Shown piece by piece: positions 56,178 to 64,000 of a stretch of 64,000 bases of DNA. Each line of letters begins with the position of its first letter. The stretch's first letter is position 1. Source of the DNA: Pseudomonas graminis (GTDB lineage Bacteria; Pseudomonadota; Gammaproteobacteria; Pseudomonadales; Pseudomonadaceae); assembly GCF_013201545.1 (NCBI RefSeq), contig NZ_CP053746.1, positions 5,098,501 through 5,162,500 of the forward strand, written 5' to 3'. Both the position numbers and the translations under genes were made by a program. The notes under the pieces were generated by a model. It was not told where the DNA came from. It ran no database searches and worked only from the letters and a program-made list of their open reading frames with translations.

Positions 56178-57707
56178 ATGTCTCGACCCAGCCCCCGCAT
56201 GACCCTGCTCACGGCTTCCGGCGTGTGCGCATTGATCGTGCTCGACACCAACATTGTCGCCGTGACCCTGCCGAGCATCGCGCGTGATCTGGGTGCCGGG
56301 TTTGCCGACATCGAGTGGGTGGTCAGCGCCTACATGCTGGCTTTCGCCGCGCTGTTGCTGCCGGCGGGCAGCCTGGCCGATCGCTTTGGCCGCAAGCGCA
56401 TGCTGATCAGCGGGCTATTGCTGTTCATCCTGGCGTCGCTGGGCTGCGGGGCGGCGCCGGACATTCTGTTCCTCGACATTGCCCGTGCGCTCAAGGGCGT
56501 GGGCGCGGCCTTGCTGCTGACCTCGGCGCTCGCGACCATCGGCCACGTTTTCCATGATGAAGCCGAGCGCGCCAAAGCCTGGGCGTTCTGGGGAGCCTGC
56601 ATGGGCGTGGCCATGACTGCAGCGCCCACGGTCGGCGGGCTGATCGCCGAACTGGTCGGCTGGCGCTGGATTTTCTACCTTAACCTGCCGGTGGGTCTGG
56701 GGCTGCTGGTGATGGTCATGGGGAACATCGAGGAATCGCGCAACGAGCAGTCAGCGCGGCTTGATCCGTGGGGCAGCCTGTTTTTCAGTGCCAGCCTGCT
56801 GAGCCTGATCTGGGGCCTGATCGAAGCCAACCGAATCGGCTGGGACCACCCGCTCACGGCCATGCGTCTGGCAGCGGGGGCCGTGCTCCTCGTGCTGTTC
56901 GTCATCGCCGAGCGCCTGCAAAGGCGGCCGATGGTCGATTTGCAGCTGTTCAACTACCCGCGTTTCATCGGCGCTCTGCTCGGCATGTTCGCCTACGCCG
57001 GCTGCGCCCAGGTGATGATGACGCTGCTGCCGTTTTATCTGCAGAACGGCCTGGGCTTCAGCGCCATCGATTCGGGGCTGGGGATGCTGCCGTTCGCGAT
57101 CACCATGCTGCTGTTGCCGCGCTTCGGGCCGACGCTGTCACGCCATCTCTCGCCGGCCGCCATGATGGCCCTCGGCCTGACCCTCGTAGGCATCGGCAAC
57201 CTGCTGTGCGCCTGGGCCACCGGGATTGGCGGCTACCCGGCGTTCGCCGCGGCAATGGCGGTAACCGGCGCGGGCGCAGGTTTGCTCAACGGCGACACGC
57301 AGAAAAACATCATGGCCTGCGTGCCCCGCGAACGCACCGGCATGGCGTCGGGGATGAGCACAACCATGCGTTTCAGCGCGATCATGCTGGCGATCGGCGT
57401 CTACGGCGCGCTGCTCGCCAGCCATACGCTCGGTTCGTTGAAAGACACACTGGCGACCGTTGCGCCCGACCTCCTCGACCAGGCCGAGCACATCGCCTCA
57501 CGGGTGGTGGCCGGCGACATGCACGCTGCGCTGCAAACCGTCGATGCCAGCGCGCGGGGCATGATTCAGCCACTGGCCCGGGATGCCTTCGTCTCGGGCT
57601 TTGGCTCGGTGCTGTGGATGGCGGGCCTGATCGCCCTATTCGCGGCGGTGCTGGTGGGCACGTTAATGCGCAAGCCGATTCCACTGATGCACCTGAAAAC
57701 CGCCTGA
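56178..57707 (+). CDS. MFS drug exporter, EmrB/QacA (DHA2) type, 14 helices
   Basis: A 509-residue exporter. The helix 1 motif LDTNIVAVTLPSIARDLGA, helix 2-3 loop GSLADRFGRKRML and helix 5 motif AAPTVGGLIAELVGWRWIFYLNLP define the DHA2 proton-driven multidrug family. ATG 56178 fits the family start. No membrane-fusion or outer-membrane partner is adjacent, so it may work alone. Likely regulated by the divergent LysR gene. It converges on the glycerate kinase gene with 24 bases between stops. Confidence 0.9.
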   Translation: MSRPSPRMTLLTASGVCALIVLDTNIVAVTLPSIARDLGAGFADIEWVVSAYMLAFAALLLPAGSLADRFGRKRMLISGLLLFILASLGCGAAPDILFLDIARALKGVGAALLLTSALATIGHVFHDEAERAKAWAFWGACMGVAMTAAPTVGGLIAELVGWRWIFYLNLPVGLGLLVMVMGNIEESRNEQSARLDPWGSLFFSASLLSLIWGLIEANRIGWDHPLTAMRLAAGAVLLVLFVIAERLQRRPMVDLQLFNYPRFIGALLGMFAYAGCAQVMMTLLPFYLQNGLGFSAIDSGLGMLPFAITMLLLPRFGPTLSRHLSPAAMMALGLTLVGIGNLLCAWATGIGGYPAFAAAMAVTGAGAGLLNGDTQKNIMACVPRERTGMASGMSTTMRFSAIMLAIGVYGALLASHTLGSLKDTLATVAPDLLDQAEHIASRVVAGDMHAALQTVDASARGMIQPLARDAFVSGFGSVLWMAGLIALFAAVLVGTLMRKPIPLMHLKTA

Positions 57708-57731
57708 TCGACGGGACTGATCAGGCCAGAT

Positions 57732-58868
57732 TCAGCGGGCAGCAAGTGCCCACACCCGGGCCAGGTCCCGCGCGCGGTCATGGAGCAACGCCGCCGCATT
57801 GGCGCAGGCGAACTCCAGCGTCATCGGCCCGCTGGTCACGGCGAACGCGGCGCTGATGCCGTGGGCATAGAGGTCGGCGTAGCCCTCCCCCAGTGTCCCG
57901 GCCAGCACGATGACCGGCACGTTGTTGCGCTGAGCCATCCGGGCGACGCCGAAGGGGGTTTTGCCGCGCAGGGTCTGGGCGTCGAAACGGCCTTCGCCCG
58001 TGATCACCAGGTCGGCGCCCTCCAGTGCGTCGGCCAGCCCGGTCAGGTCGGCGACCACCTCCACGCCGGGACGGAACGATGCATTCAGATAGGCCTTGGC
58101 GGCGAAACCCATGCCGCCTGCCGCGCCGCTTCCCGGGTATTCGCTGTCGTCCCGACCCAGTGCCTGAGCGGAATGCTCGGCGAAATGCCCCAGGGCCGCG
58201 TCCAGCGCCAGCACCTGCTCAGGGGACGCGCCCTTCTGCGGGCCAAAGATGTGCGAAGCACCCTGCAGGCCGCACAGGGGATTGTTGACGTCGGCGGCGA
58301 CCTCGAACTGCACGCTGTTCAAGCGCGGGTCGAGCCCGGTCAGGTCGATGCGCGCCAGTTGCGCCAGCGACAGACCACCGGCCGGGAGAGGCTGGTCGTC
58401 GCGGTCAAGGAAGCGCGCACCCAGCGCCGAGAGCATGCCGGTGCCGGCATCATTGGTCGCGCTGCCGCCAATGGCCAGAATCACCCGCTCGGCGCCGGCA
58501 TCCAGCGCGGCTTTGATCAGCTCGCCGGTACCAAACGTACTGGTAATGGTTGCGTCGCGCTGGTCCAGGCTCAGCAGTTGCAGACCGCTGGCCATGGCCA
58601 TTTCGATGATCGCCGTGCGCGTCTCCGCCAGCCAGCCCCACTGCGCCTGCACGGGATGAGCAAGCGGTCCGCGGACCTGATTGCTCATCCACTCACCGTC
58701 GCACGCCGCCAAGACCGCTTCGATGGTGCCCTCCCCGCCATCGGCCATCGGGCACTCGACCAACTGGGCATCAGGCCAGACATCGATGAGCCCGGCGGCG
58801 ATGGCGTGGGCAACACTTTGGGCGCTGAGGCTGTCTTTGAACGAGTCCGGGGCGATGACGATTTTCAT
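57732..58868 (-). CDS. Glycerate kinase (GarK/GlxK type)
   Basis: A 378-residue class II glycerate kinase phosphorylating D-glycerate, to 2-phosphoglycerate in E. coli homologues. MKIVIAPDSFKDSLSA opens the protein. MADGGEGT, AIGGSATNDAGTGML and ITGEGRFDAQTLRGKTP are the signature loops. It follows a CdaR-type regulator gene on the same strand after 115 bases, the usual linkage in which sugar-diacid or glycerate signals induce catabolism via glycerate. Confidence 0.94.
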   Translation of the reverse strand: MKIVIAPDSFKDSLSAQSVAHAIAAGLIDVWPDAQLVECPMADGGEGTIEAVLAACDGEWMSNQVRGPLAHPVQAQWGWLAETRTAIIEMAMASGLQLLSLDQRDATITSTFGTGELIKAALDAGAERVILAIGGSATNDAGTGMLSALGARFLDRDDQPLPAGGLSLAQLARIDLTGLDPRLNSVQFEVAADVNNPLCGLQGASHIFGPQKGASPEQVLALDAALGHFAEHSAQALGRDDSEYPGSGAAGGMGFAAKAYLNASFRPGVEVVADLTGLADALEGADLVITGEGRFDAQTLRGKTPFGVARMAQRNNVPVIVLAGTLGEGYADLYAHGISAAFAVTSGPMTLEFACANAAALLHDRARDLARVWALAAR

Positions 58869-58983
58869 AGTGTTCTCCTTGTCTGATGGACGATCTTCGC
58901 ACCCTGAAGAAACTTTACCGCCTTACGCTTGCACAACAGACGGCTGGCTCGGTTGTTCATACGAACAACGCTGGGCCAGCGCC

Positions 58984-60069
58984 TTACCTGGCCACCATCT
59001 GCGCGCCAAGGTACAGACGCAAAAGGTCTTCAGTCCGATAAGGATCGCAACCGGTCAGTTCGGTGATTTTCTCCAGCCGGTAGCGCAGGCTGTTGCGATG
59101 GATGCCCAGCGCGTCGGCGCAGGCCTGGCTTTCGCCGCTGTAATCGAACCAGGCGCGCAGGGTGTCGAGCAACTGCGTGTTGTCGTGCAAGCGCTTGATC
59201 GGTTCAGCGATGCCCTCCGCCAGCCAGTCGTGGCGGTTGCGCCAGAACAGCAGCGCGACGCGATGGCTGGCCAGGCGCAGCAGTTTGAGCGTTGGGCGCA
59301 GGTGGCTTGCGTAATCGAGCAGGTCGCGGGCGGCGGTGCAGGCGGCGCGCAGGGAGGCCAGGTCCGCCGAAGGTTCGACGGTCGCCATGCGTTGCACGGG
59401 CCAGCCTTGCTCGTCGAAAAGCGCCAGCAACAAGGCGTCGTCGCGGTCCTTGCCCACCGCGCGGCACCAGTAAATCAACCCCGGCTCGCACGGCAGGCAC
59501 CAGCTATTGGCGTAACGGCCCATCAGCCACGCACTCAGCGCAGCGGCATAGCTCGCGCCTTCGGGCAGTTCGAGCAACACCGCCTGGCGCGGCAACTGCG
59601 GCTGCAAACCCAGCTGTTCAGCTTCAGCGACCAAGTGGGCAGCGCTGTCGCCGAGCAATAGCCGCGACAGCAGGTCTTCACTGCGCTGATGCCGCCACTG
59701 CTGATCGGCCTGCTGACGTCGATGCTCCATGAGCATCTCGGCGGTCATCTTCACCAGCTCCGCGTAGACCCGCACGTCGTCCGGCTCGCCCGTGATGCCG
59801 AGCACGCCGATGAGTTTCTGATCCAGCATCAACGGCAGATTCACACCGGGCCGTACGCCGTCGAGCTGCCGGGCCGTGTGCGAATCGATCTCCACCACGC
59901 GGCTGTTGGCAAGCACCAGTTGCGCCCCTTCGTGCCGGGTGTACAACCGCTCGGCCTCGCCGCTGCCAATGATGATGCCCAGGTAATCCATGACATTGAC
60001 GTTGCACGGCAAAATCGCCATCGCCCGGTCGACGATGTCCTGGGCCAGGGCGTGATCAAGGGCGAACAT
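58984..60069 (-). CDS. CdaR-family sugar-diacid regulator
   Basis: A 361-residue activator. The N-terminal putative sugar-diacid recognition domain runs from ALDHALAQDIVDRAMAILPCNVNVMDYLG to GVLGITGEPDDVRVYAELVKMTAEM (residues about 3-130). A PucR-type C-terminal helix-turn-helix (YSGESQACADALGIHRNSLRYRLEKI, about 315-342) follows. E. coli CdaR activates galactarate/glucarate/glycerate genes. ATG 60069 matches the family start; neither it nor GTG 60084 has a strong ribosome-binding site. Glycerate kinase is the likely target. Confidence 0.9.
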   Translation of the reverse strand: MFALDHALAQDIVDRAMAILPCNVNVMDYLGIIIGSGEAERLYTRHEGAQLVLANSRVVEIDSHTARQLDGVRPGVNLPLMLDQKLIGVLGITGEPDDVRVYAELVKMTAEMLMEHRRQQADQQWRHQRSEDLLSRLLLGDSAAHLVAEAEQLGLQPQLPRQAVLLELPEGASYAAALSAWLMGRYANSWCLPCEPGLIYWCRAVGKDRDDALLLALFDEQGWPVQRMATVEPSADLASLRAACTAARDLLDYASHLRPTLKLLRLASHRVALLFWRNRHDWLAEGIAEPIKRLHDNTQLLDTLRAWFDYSGESQACADALGIHRNSLRYRLEKITELTGCDPYRTEDLLRLYLGAQMVAR

Positions 60070-60258
60070 GAGGAGTGTCTGCACTGCGAAGGGAATGAGG
60101 GTTCATACACATCAGGTCTTGTTTTTGTGGGTGGAGGGAGTCTGCCTGAATTTTCCCAAGACTTCTCGCGCCAGTCCTGGGTGCATCGATATCCAACAGC
60201 GAGAGGCCGTGGCAGAGTGCGACCATACGTTCATGGCCCTATCGAGTAATGCCTATTT

Positions 60259-61422
60259 ATGTTGAGAACTGCCATCAAAAAGCTGCACCGTCTCACCCTC
60301 CTCCTTTCCGCCCTGACCCTTCAGGCCTGCGCCTCGACCGAGGCGCCTTTAGGGCAGGCGAGTTTTGCCGAGTATCGCCAGCAGACCATCGCCTGGATGG
60401 AGCAGAACCGGACCTTTCAGACGCCTGACCACTCTGCCGAGATCGAGTGGAACGCACCTCGGGAATGGCGACCCAGCGGGCCAGCCACACGGGGGATTCT
60501 GTTGGTCCATGGCCTCGGCGACTCTCCTTGGTCGTTCAATGACGTCGGCGAGGCGCTCGCCGCGCAGGGGTTTCTGGTGCGCACGGTGTTGCTGCCGGGG
60601 CATGGCAGCAAGCCGGCGGACATGCTTGGTGTGACGCTCAAGCAGTGGCAGCGAGTGGTGCGCGAGCAGACGCAGATGCTTGAGCGGGAGGTGCCGACAG
60701 TGTATCTGGGCGGGTTTTCGACCGGGGCGAACCTGGTGCTGGATTACGCCTACGAGCACCCGAATATCGCCGGCCTGGTGCTGTTCTCTCCGGCCTTCAA
60801 ACCGGCGAACACCTATGCCTGGGTCACTCAGTACATCGGCTGGTTCCGCCCGTGGCTGGCGAAACCGGACGATGGCGTGCGCCCGATGCAGACGCCGGTC
60901 CGCTACCTGAACGTGCCCACCAACGGTTTCGCCCAGTTTTATCGCAGCGCTTTGTTGGCCCAGAAGCACCTCGATAAAGGGGTCTATGACAAGCCGGTGT
61001 TTGTCGCCATCACCGAGCACGATTCGGTGCTGGATACCGGTTATGTGCTGGACACCTTCAATTCGCGCTTCACCCACCCGCTCAGCCGGCTGATCTGGTA
61101 TGGCAACGAACCGGCGCCGGCGCAAAAAAAACCGAGGGTGCGGGTGCGCAACGATTTCCTGCCGGAATACCGGATCGCCCAGTTCTCGCACATGGGGCTG
61201 ATGTTCTCGCCTGCAAACCCGTTGTATGGGGTGAATGGCAGCCAGCGTATCTGCTGGAACGGGCAAGAATCCGCCGACATGCAGAAATGCCTGAACGGCG
61301 AGCAGGTATGGTATTCGGATTGGGGTCATCGTGAACCGGGCAAGGTGTTCGCACGGCTGACATTCAATCCCTATTTCGAGTGGCAGTCGGGGGTGATGAT
61401 GGGAGTACTGGCATACCCATAA
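60259..61422 (+). CDS. Alpha/beta-hydrolase lipoprotein of unknown substrate
   Basis: A 387-residue predicted lipoprotein with lipobox LTLQAC (Cys-24) and an alpha/beta-hydrolase domain. GILLVHGLGDSPWSF holds the oxyanion loop, YLGGFSTGANL the nucleophile Ser in GFSTG, and a late AQFSHMGLMF the probable catalytic His. The fold resembles carboxylesterase and monoacylglycerol lipase enzymes. The anchor would place it in the envelope. The region between catalytic Ser and His includes an unusual RYLNVPTNGFAQFYRSA stretch. No partner gene is nearby. Confidence 0.8.
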   Translation: MLRTAIKKLHRLTLLLSALTLQACASTEAPLGQASFAEYRQQTIAWMEQNRTFQTPDHSAEIEWNAPREWRPSGPATRGILLVHGLGDSPWSFNDVGEALAAQGFLVRTVLLPGHGSKPADMLGVTLKQWQRVVREQTQMLEREVPTVYLGGFSTGANLVLDYAYEHPNIAGLVLFSPAFKPANTYAWVTQYIGWFRPWLAKPDDGVRPMQTPVRYLNVPTNGFAQFYRSALLAQKHLDKGVYDKPVFVAITEHDSVLDTGYVLDTFNSRFTHPLSRLIWYGNEPAPAQKKPRVRVRNDFLPEYRIAQFSHMGLMFSPANPLYGVNGSQRICWNGQESADMQKCLNGEQVWYSDWGHREPGKVFARLTFNPYFEWQSGVMMGVLAYP

Positions 61423-61438
61423 TGGGACCGCGCACGCA

Positions 61439-61532
61439 GTAGGACCGGCTTCAGCCGGGAAGAGGCCCGTGTGAGCAACACACATTTAGCGGTGTCACAC
61501 CCGATGCATTCCCGGCTAAAGCCGGTCCCACC
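61439..61532. repeat. REP pair in inverted orientation (BIME-like)
   Basis: GTAGGACCGGCTTCAGCCGGGAAGAGGCC (61439-61467) and TTCCCGGCTAAAGCCGGTCCCACC (61509-61532) flank a 40-base spacer different from those at 5.4 and 15.7 kb. The pair lies between two convergent genes. Confidence 0.85.
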
Positions 61533-61580
61533 ATTGGCCGCAGTCGTTCCCATTTGTGCAGACCCATCAATCCCCTGCCG

Positions 61581-62294
61581 TCACTCAACCGGCGCCAGCC
61601 GTTCTCGGCTGTTGCTCAGGTGAGTCCACATCGCGGCGCGGGCGGCGTCGGGGTCCTGGCGGCGGATGGCGGCGAGGATGGCTTCGTGCTCGAGGTTGGC
61701 CAGATACGCACTGTGGGTGAGACTTGACCCGGCCCGTTCGCTGGTGGCGATGCGGCTGCGGGGGATGACGGCGATGCCGAGGTTCTGCAGGATCTCCACG
61801 AAGTAAGGATTGCCGGTGGCCTCAGCGATCAGCAGATGAAAGCGCCGGTCGGCTTCGACGCAGCTATCTTCCTTGGCCAGCAGGTCCTGATAATCGTCCA
61901 GCGCGGCGCGCATCGCCGTCAGCTGTGCCTGACTACGGCGTTGTGCGGCCAGGGCGACGGCCTGGGTTTCCAGGCCCATGCGCAGTTCGATGATGTGCCG
62001 CACGCTGAACGCGGTTTCCACCTTCAGGTGCAGACCGCTCTGCTCGGAGCGCGCCAGCACGTAGGTGCCTTTGCCCTGATGGGTTTCGACCAGCCCGGAC
62101 GCCTGCAATTTGGAAATCGCCTCGCGCACCACCGTGCGGCTCACGCCATGCTCGCGGACGATCTCGCTCTCCGAGGGCAACTTCGCACCGGGCGCAATGG
62201 TGCCCATAAGGATTCGCTGGCTGAGGTCGGTGACCAGGTCCGTCGCCAGGCTGTGCTGGCGTCGCTTGGGTGGCAAGGGTCCGGTGCTGTTCAA
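61581..62294 (-). CDS. GntR-family (FCD domain) regulator
   Basis: A protein of about 237 residues of the FadR subfamily. A basic start (PPKRRQHSLATDLVTDLSQRI) leads into the winged helix (KLPSESEIVREHGVSRTVVREAISKLQASGLVETHQGKGTYV), then the FCD domain with metal-binding pattern (EADRRFHLLIAEAT, NLEHEAILAAI). No ATG or GTG fits the family start; TTG 62294 is proposed with AGGAC upstream, so the start is uncertain. It is divergent from an MFS gene with TTGTCA-K-ACA sites between, and is probably its repressor. Confidence 0.85.
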   Translation of the reverse strand: MNSTGPLPPKRRQHSLATDLVTDLSQRILMGTIAPGAKLPSESEIVREHGVSRTVVREAISKLQASGLVETHQGKGTYVLARSEQSGLHLKVETAFSVRHIIELRMGLETQAVALAAQRRSQAQLTAMRAALDDYQDLLAKEDSCVEADRRFHLLIAEATGNPYFVEILQNLGIAVIPRSRIATSERAGSSLTHSAYLANLEHEAILAAIRRQDPDAARAAMWTHLSNSRERLAPVE

Positions 62295-62469
62295 AAAGGT
62301 TGTCCTGTAAGTACTGAAAAGAACGGCGGCCGCCAAGGCCTGCCCTCCACTTGTATTTTCCTGACGGTGAAGTCTCGACGCACACCCCCACTCACCCGCT
62401 TGATGCACAACCAACCCCGGCCAAAGCCCCGAAAACAGAGCTACCCAGCAGTGCACCCCACTCATTCAA

Positions 62470-62592
62470 CTTGTCAGACAGGCGAGCCTATCCTGACGAA
62501 ATACTTCCCGCAACACCTGTAAATCCGGTTGCCATAGCGATCGTTACTTGTATGATGACTGGCAACAGGGCTACACACCTTGTCATACACAA
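62470..62592. promoter_or_regulatory. Candidate GntR operators in the divergent region
   Basis: TTGTCAGACA (62471-62480) and TTGTCATACACAA (62580-62592, a TTGT-N5-ACAA palindrome), plus a related TTGTATGATG at 62548-62557, lie between the GntR regulator and the MFS gene. FadR-subfamily sites commonly look like TNGTNNNACNA. The rest of the gap (62295-62637) holds no supported gene. Confidence 0.45.
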
Positions 62593-62637
62593 CGTGCTTA
62601 ACCACCCGCATAAAAATAATCAGTGGGAGTTACCAGA

Positions 62638-63987
62638 GTGAACACATCCTCAACACGGGCGGATGACGCCTCCGATTCCGTTCTGCAATCGGCGGTCTCG
62701 AAAGTCAAACGACACATCCTGCCGCTCTTCGTCATCATGTTCATCGTCAACTACATCGACCGGGTCAACATCGGCTTCGTACGTAGTCACATGGAACATG
62801 ATCTGGGTATCGGCGCAGCCGCCTACGGCTTCGGTGCCGGCCTGTTCTTCATCGCGTATGCGATGTTCGAAGTCCCCTCCAACATCCTTCTGCAGAAAGT
62901 CGGCGCGCGCATCTGGCTGACCCGCATCATGCTGACCTGGGGCATCGTCGCCGCCTGCATGGCGTTCATCCAGACCGAAACCCACTTCTATATCCTGCGC
63001 TTCCTGCTGGGCGTGGCCGAAGCCGGGTTCTTCCCGGGCGTCATCTACTACTTCACTCGCTGGTTGCCCGGGGTCGAGCGTGGCAAGGCTATCGCCATCT
63101 TCCTCAGCGGCTCGGCCTTTGCGTCGGTGATCTCCGGCCCGCTCTCCGGCCTGCTGTTGCAGATTGACGCGTTGGGCTTCCACGGCTGGCAGTGGATGTA
63201 CTTCATCGAAGGCATGTTCTCCGTCGGCCTGTGCTTCTTCGTCTGGTTCTGGCTCGACTCCAAGCCCCACGACGCCAAATGGCTGACCGAGGCCGAGAAA
63301 GACGCCCTGGTCAACGCCATCGACGCCGAACAAAAGGCTCGCGAGGCGGCCAATCCGGTCAAGCTTTCCATCGGCAAGTTGCTAAAAGACCCGCAGATCA
63401 TCCTGTTCTGCCTGATGTACTTCTTCATCCAGCTGACGATCTACGCGGCGACGTTCTGGCTGCCGAGCATCATCAAGAAGATGGGCGACCTCACCGACTT
63501 CCAGGTCGGCCTGTTCAACTCGATCCCGTGGTTCATCGCCATCGTTTGCATGTACGGTTTTGCCTCGCTGTCGGCGAAGTGGAAGCACCAGCAAGCGTGG
63601 GTCGCCGTCGCGTTGTTGATCGCAGCAGCAGGGATGTTCATGTCGACCACGGGCGGTCCGGTGTTTGCCTTTGTTGCGATCTGCTTCGCGGCGATGGGCT
63701 TCAAATCGGCGTCATCGCTGTTCTGGCCGATCCCCCAGGGCTATCTGGATGCAAGGATCGCCGCGGGCGTTATCGCCCTGATCAACTCGGTGGGCAACCT
63801 GGGCGGTTTTGTTGCGCCGACCACCTTCGGCATCCTCGAACAGCAGACCGGTTCGATCCAGGGCGGGTTGTATGGCCTGACCGTCACCTCGATCATCGCC
63901 GCGATTCTGGTGTTCACCGTGCGCACGACGCCCAAGCCCGGCGCGGTGCCGGTGGCCAAGGTCGACGTCACACCCAGCCACACTTGA
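62638..63987 (+). CDS. MFS transporter, anion:cation symporter (ACS) family
   Basis: A 449-residue carrier of the ACS family, which imports organic anions such as tartrate, glucarate, galactarate or hydroxyphenylacetate. NYIDRVNIGF in helix 1, the loop GARIWLTRIMLTWG and GVAEAGFFPGVIYYFTRWLP in helix 4 are family hallmarks. A GTG start at 62638 with GGGAG eight bases upstream is preferred. Given the GntR neighbour and the CdaR-glycerate kinase genes 3 kb away, a sugar acid is a plausible substrate. Downstream genes fall outside the window. Confidence 0.9.
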   Translation: MNTSSTRADDASDSVLQSAVSKVKRHILPLFVIMFIVNYIDRVNIGFVRSHMEHDLGIGAAAYGFGAGLFFIAYAMFEVPSNILLQKVGARIWLTRIMLTWGIVAACMAFIQTETHFYILRFLLGVAEAGFFPGVIYYFTRWLPGVERGKAIAIFLSGSAFASVISGPLSGLLLQIDALGFHGWQWMYFIEGMFSVGLCFFVWFWLDSKPHDAKWLTEAEKDALVNAIDAEQKAREAANPVKLSIGKLLKDPQIILFCLMYFFIQLTIYAATFWLPSIIKKMGDLTDFQVGLFNSIPWFIAIVCMYGFASLSAKWKHQQAWVAVALLIAAAGMFMSTTGGPVFAFVAICFAAMGFKSASSLFWPIPQGYLDARIAAGVIALINSVGNLGGFVAPTTFGILEQQTGSIQGGLYGLTVTSIIAAILVFTVRTTPKPGAVPVAKVDVTPSHT

Positions 63988-64000
63988 GCCAGGCGCTTGG

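Overview
The window is a chromosomal segment of a Pseudomonas, most likely of the P. fluorescens/P. syringae lineage. The main evidence is the core gene order from 32.5 to 53.2 kb: methylthioinosine phosphorylase, nagZ, psrA, lexA, sulA, two small unknowns, topA, a DUF1653 gene, fadA, fadB, a small membrane-anchored gene, a universal stress gene, uup, slt, a MOSC gene, cheV and a YegS-type lipid kinase. This follows the P. aeruginosa PA3004-PA3023 order as I recall it. High GC, Pseudomonas-type REP palindromes (GTGGGACCGGCTTTAGCCGGGAAG type) and PsrA boxes agree with this. I found no tRNA, rRNA, CRISPR array, insertion sequence, integrase or phage structural gene. Layout: 0.3-5.0 kb holds an MFS carrier and a complete E. 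coli-like cytochrome bd operon (cydP-like, cydA, cydB, cydX, ybgE) behind a good Anr/FNR box. 5.05-5.5 kb and 15.4-15.8 kb are two copies of one composite intergenic repeat. 5.7-8.6 kb is a three-gene unit in which a membrane GGDEF protein lies between two related periplasmic solute-binding proteins with no transporter; it is the best candidate here for an undescribed signalling system. 8.9-18.6 kb carries a lipid A phosphoethanolamine transferase, an AraC regulator, a LysE exporter, an MFS carrier, an aldehyde dehydrogenase, an ArsR-type regulator, a nucleobase permease and a LEA-type lipoprotein. 18.65-24.6 kb carries small stress and envelope genes, the pqiA-pqiA-pqiB-pqiC lipid-trafficking operon and a phage-repressor-like regulator. 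24.6-31.6 kb is an L-arabinose uptake and oxidation cluster: araFGH, a lactonase, a GntR-type regulator and a divergent periplasmic mutarotase. Candidate operators with a TCATAYNAT core lie at both promoters. 32.5-53.2 kb is the conserved core block, with two abutting PsrA boxes before psrA, two SOS boxes before lexA, and strong intrinsic terminators after topA, fadA, the usp gene and cheV. 53.6-64 kb holds a mannose-1-phosphate guanylyltransferase/isomerase, a LysR-MFS divergent pair, a CdaR regulator with glycerate kinase, an alpha/beta hydrolase lipoprotein, and a divergent GntR-MFS pair. Functional links visible in the sequence: oxygen limitation (Anr) to cytochrome bd; fatty-acid sensing (PsrA) possibly to the nearby fadBA; DNA damage (LexA) to lexA-sulA; arabinose uptake with periplasmic mutarotation and lactone hydrolysis. 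Starts were moved from the longest reading frame wherever a better Shine-Dalgarno site or family length supported it. All calls rest on reading the sequence; no search was run.
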